Shown piece by piece: positions 62,476 through 64,000 of a DNA stretch of 64,000 bases. The stretch is from Lepidostoma basale. Taxonomy: Eukaryota; Arthropoda; Insecta; Trichoptera; Lepidostomatidae. A model generated the notes under the pieces. The model saw only the letters and a program-made list of their open reading frames with translations, had not been told where the DNA came from and did not search any database. Positions within the stretch are counted from its first letter, which is position 1. Each line of letters begins with the position of its first letter. Made by a program: the position numbers and the translations under genes. Where the stretch lies: assembly GCA_022606425.2 (NCBI GenBank), contig JAHDVF020000016.1, forward strand, positions 1,456,501-1,520,500, given 5' to 3'.

Positions 62476-62901
62476 ATGGACGGTCCCGGGGGAGCGCGGG
62501 ACTCCCGCTTCAATCTGGGCTACAACATGAGCCTTCTGAGCGGGGAGTCTCCGCCGGAGATCTACGGCAACCCCAACGTCACGCTGGGCAGGCCGGCCGC
62601 CCTGGGCCCGCAGCTGGGCCGCGGGGGCCTGCTGCCCGGCGCCTGCGGGCTGCCCCGAGGCCTGAAGAGGCCGGGCTCCGAGCCCTGCTACGACGAGCGC
62701 GCCATGAGCTCGCAGGGGCTTCTGGAGCCGTGCGCCGTGCAAGACATCGGCGATGATTACACCTCTCTGCAGCCCAAGAAGTCTCCCCCGTCCAACGGCA
62801 AAAAGACTAAAGGAAGAGTGAAAATTAAAATGGAATATATAGACAACAAACTCAGGAGGTACACCACGTTCTCGAAGCGGAAGACCGGAATAATGAAGAA
62901 G
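62476..62901 (+). CDS. bs: serum response factor (blistered), first coding exon
   Basis: MADS-box transcription factor; in flies it drives tracheal terminal-cell and intervein fates. The ATG at 62476 has a good context (A at -3, G at +4). 142 residues: a Gly/Pro/Leu-rich N-terminus with SGESPPEIYGNPNVTLGRP, then DDYTSLQPKKSPPSNGKKT and the MADS box starting at residue 113, with KIKMEYIDNKLRRYTTFSKR and KTGIMKK. The exon ends at the GTGGGT donor (62902), the position before AYELS where other SRF genes are split. The remaining MADS/SAM domain and activation domain lie beyond the window. GC content is much higher than its surroundings, as for a CpG-rich promoter. Confidence 0.95.
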
Positions 62902-64000
62902 GTGGGTAACCTAACACTCAGCTGTCAAAGTGCAGCAGCCGGTCAGGCCGTCTCGCTCGCTCGCCGTTCCGCGGACGCGCTAGAGTGAAACGGCCTACGT
63001 CTGCGGATCACGGATGTTTGCATCTGTTTTGTCGCTCGTACGGGCGATTGTTTTGGCATAATTCCATATTTACCGAGTGCCCTCCGCCTCGGAGCCCCTG
63101 CCGCGGGCGCGCCGGGCTCCGCGCCCCGGGGCCGAGTCGCGGCGAGAGTTTGACAGTTCCCGCCGCCCCCCCTCGCCCGCGGCGCTAGCGTCGCACCACG
63201 CGGTCACTTTTTTGACAACAAATGGTGGCAAATTTTCAAAATAAGAATTTTCTGCGCGTTTATAAATTGTTTTGAATAATCCATTTTGAAATTTTGTCGA
63301 CGAAGGCTTGGAAGTTTGTTTCGGTTTCCCGGTTTTCGCTTTTCCCTATTGCGGACAAGGGAACGACCCGACATGTGGGTGATGCGCTCAGTTTCGATAG
63401 GTGTTTTGCATTGTACCAACTTTCTTTCAAGTTGTGTGGCAAGCGTCCAGCGCCGTTTTTTACGAGATTCTTATTTATATTCCACGCTTAGCAAAGGCTG
63501 ATCACGATTCTATTAAACACACTGTTCATTAGCGCTTCGGTTGTTCCGACATATTTGTATGCAGATTCGTGAAATAATTAACCTTTAATTAATGGGGTTT
63601 TATTACCGACAATTTATCAATTTCGGAATTTTTTATGCTATATTATTATATACTGTGTTATGTATTAGGTATTCCAGTATAGACATTTACATTTAATATT
63701 TTTTTAATACGTGTTTTTTTTTTCATTTGCATATTTAATTTATATTGTTAGTATAATAGTATAATATGAACCCATTCGAAACACATCGAAACAAAAAAAT
63801 CTAAAGTTAAAAAAAATAATGTTTATAGTAGTAATTTACAAAAAATCGTTATGAAATTCCACGGTGTTAAAGCCTAAAGTTTATAAATAAATAGTTTTTT
63901 TTTTAAATATGTGAAATAAGTATTTGACAACTGCAAATTGAAAACAATTTAATTCTACAGCAGTTTCAATTTTTATTTATTTTTTACAAAAAGCCCAAAT
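62902..64000 (+). other. bs: blistered intron 1 (start)
   Basis: The first ~300 bp are GC-rich with many CpG (62930-63190), then AT-rich. No further exon was recognised before the end of the window. Confidence 0.6.

Noticed and set aside
62239..62742. 167-codon minus-strand open frame over the blistered exon
   Set aside because: An antisense shadow caused by the GC-rich SRF exon; the Arg/Ala/Pro-rich composition has no homology.

Overview
The window is animal, almost certainly insect, nuclear DNA. Its genes are split by introns with canonical GT-AG borders, the spacer DNA is AT-rich, and it is packed with non-LTR (LINE), mariner, pogo, hAT and piggyBac debris. Families such as the TTAA-flanked MITE that begins CACGTTGAG make a moth, butterfly or close relative my best guess, but the order is an inference.

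Six host genes are supported. From left to right: GNB1L homologue (minus, 2 exons, 8413-9813); sotv/EXT2, a heparan sulfate polymerase subunit (plus, 7 exons, 10150-17404), head to head with GNB1L across 336 bp; TMEM39 (minus, exons from 24279 to 36347, perhaps with a further coding exon up to 36755); mitochondrial cysteinyl-tRNA synthetase CARS2 (minus, one exon, 38119-39693); COA5/PET191, a cytochrome c oxidase assembly factor (plus, 3 exons, 40207-43193), head to head with CARS2 across 513 bp; and the first coding exon of blistered/SRF (plus, 62476-62901), whose remaining exons lie beyond the window. Exon phases were checked by hand; sotv (712 aa), TMEM39 (448 aa core), COA5 (81 aa) and GNB1L (317 aa) all assemble into continuous frames of the usual family length.

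The rest is mostly mobile DNA. I use private names for recurring families. LINE-A: about 25 pieces of a non-LTR retrotransposon 3' end, with the [20 protein letters not shown] C-terminal tail and a (TTAG)n tail. LINE-B, C, E, G, H: other LINE ORF2 tails with the WxGHxxR ... GRPxxxW signature. LINE-F: a LINE whose C-terminus reads PVGRAIxLLN, with a (GATTT)n tail. MITE-P: a palindromic element with the core GGCATTATCAAA. SINE-1: a tRNA-derived SINE. Nested insertions with readable target-site duplications give relative ages, for example LINE-A < hAT < pogo at 43655-46080.

The observations I rate highest are: three clustered CArG boxes upstream of the SRF gene, suggesting autoregulation; a LINE insertion whose 5' end carries an exact inverted copy of a neighbouring sequence; a mariner element whose second half was replaced by an inverted copy of its own first part; and pogo and piggyBac relics that kept their terminal domains but lost the catalytic core. 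I did not find a clearly new biological system.
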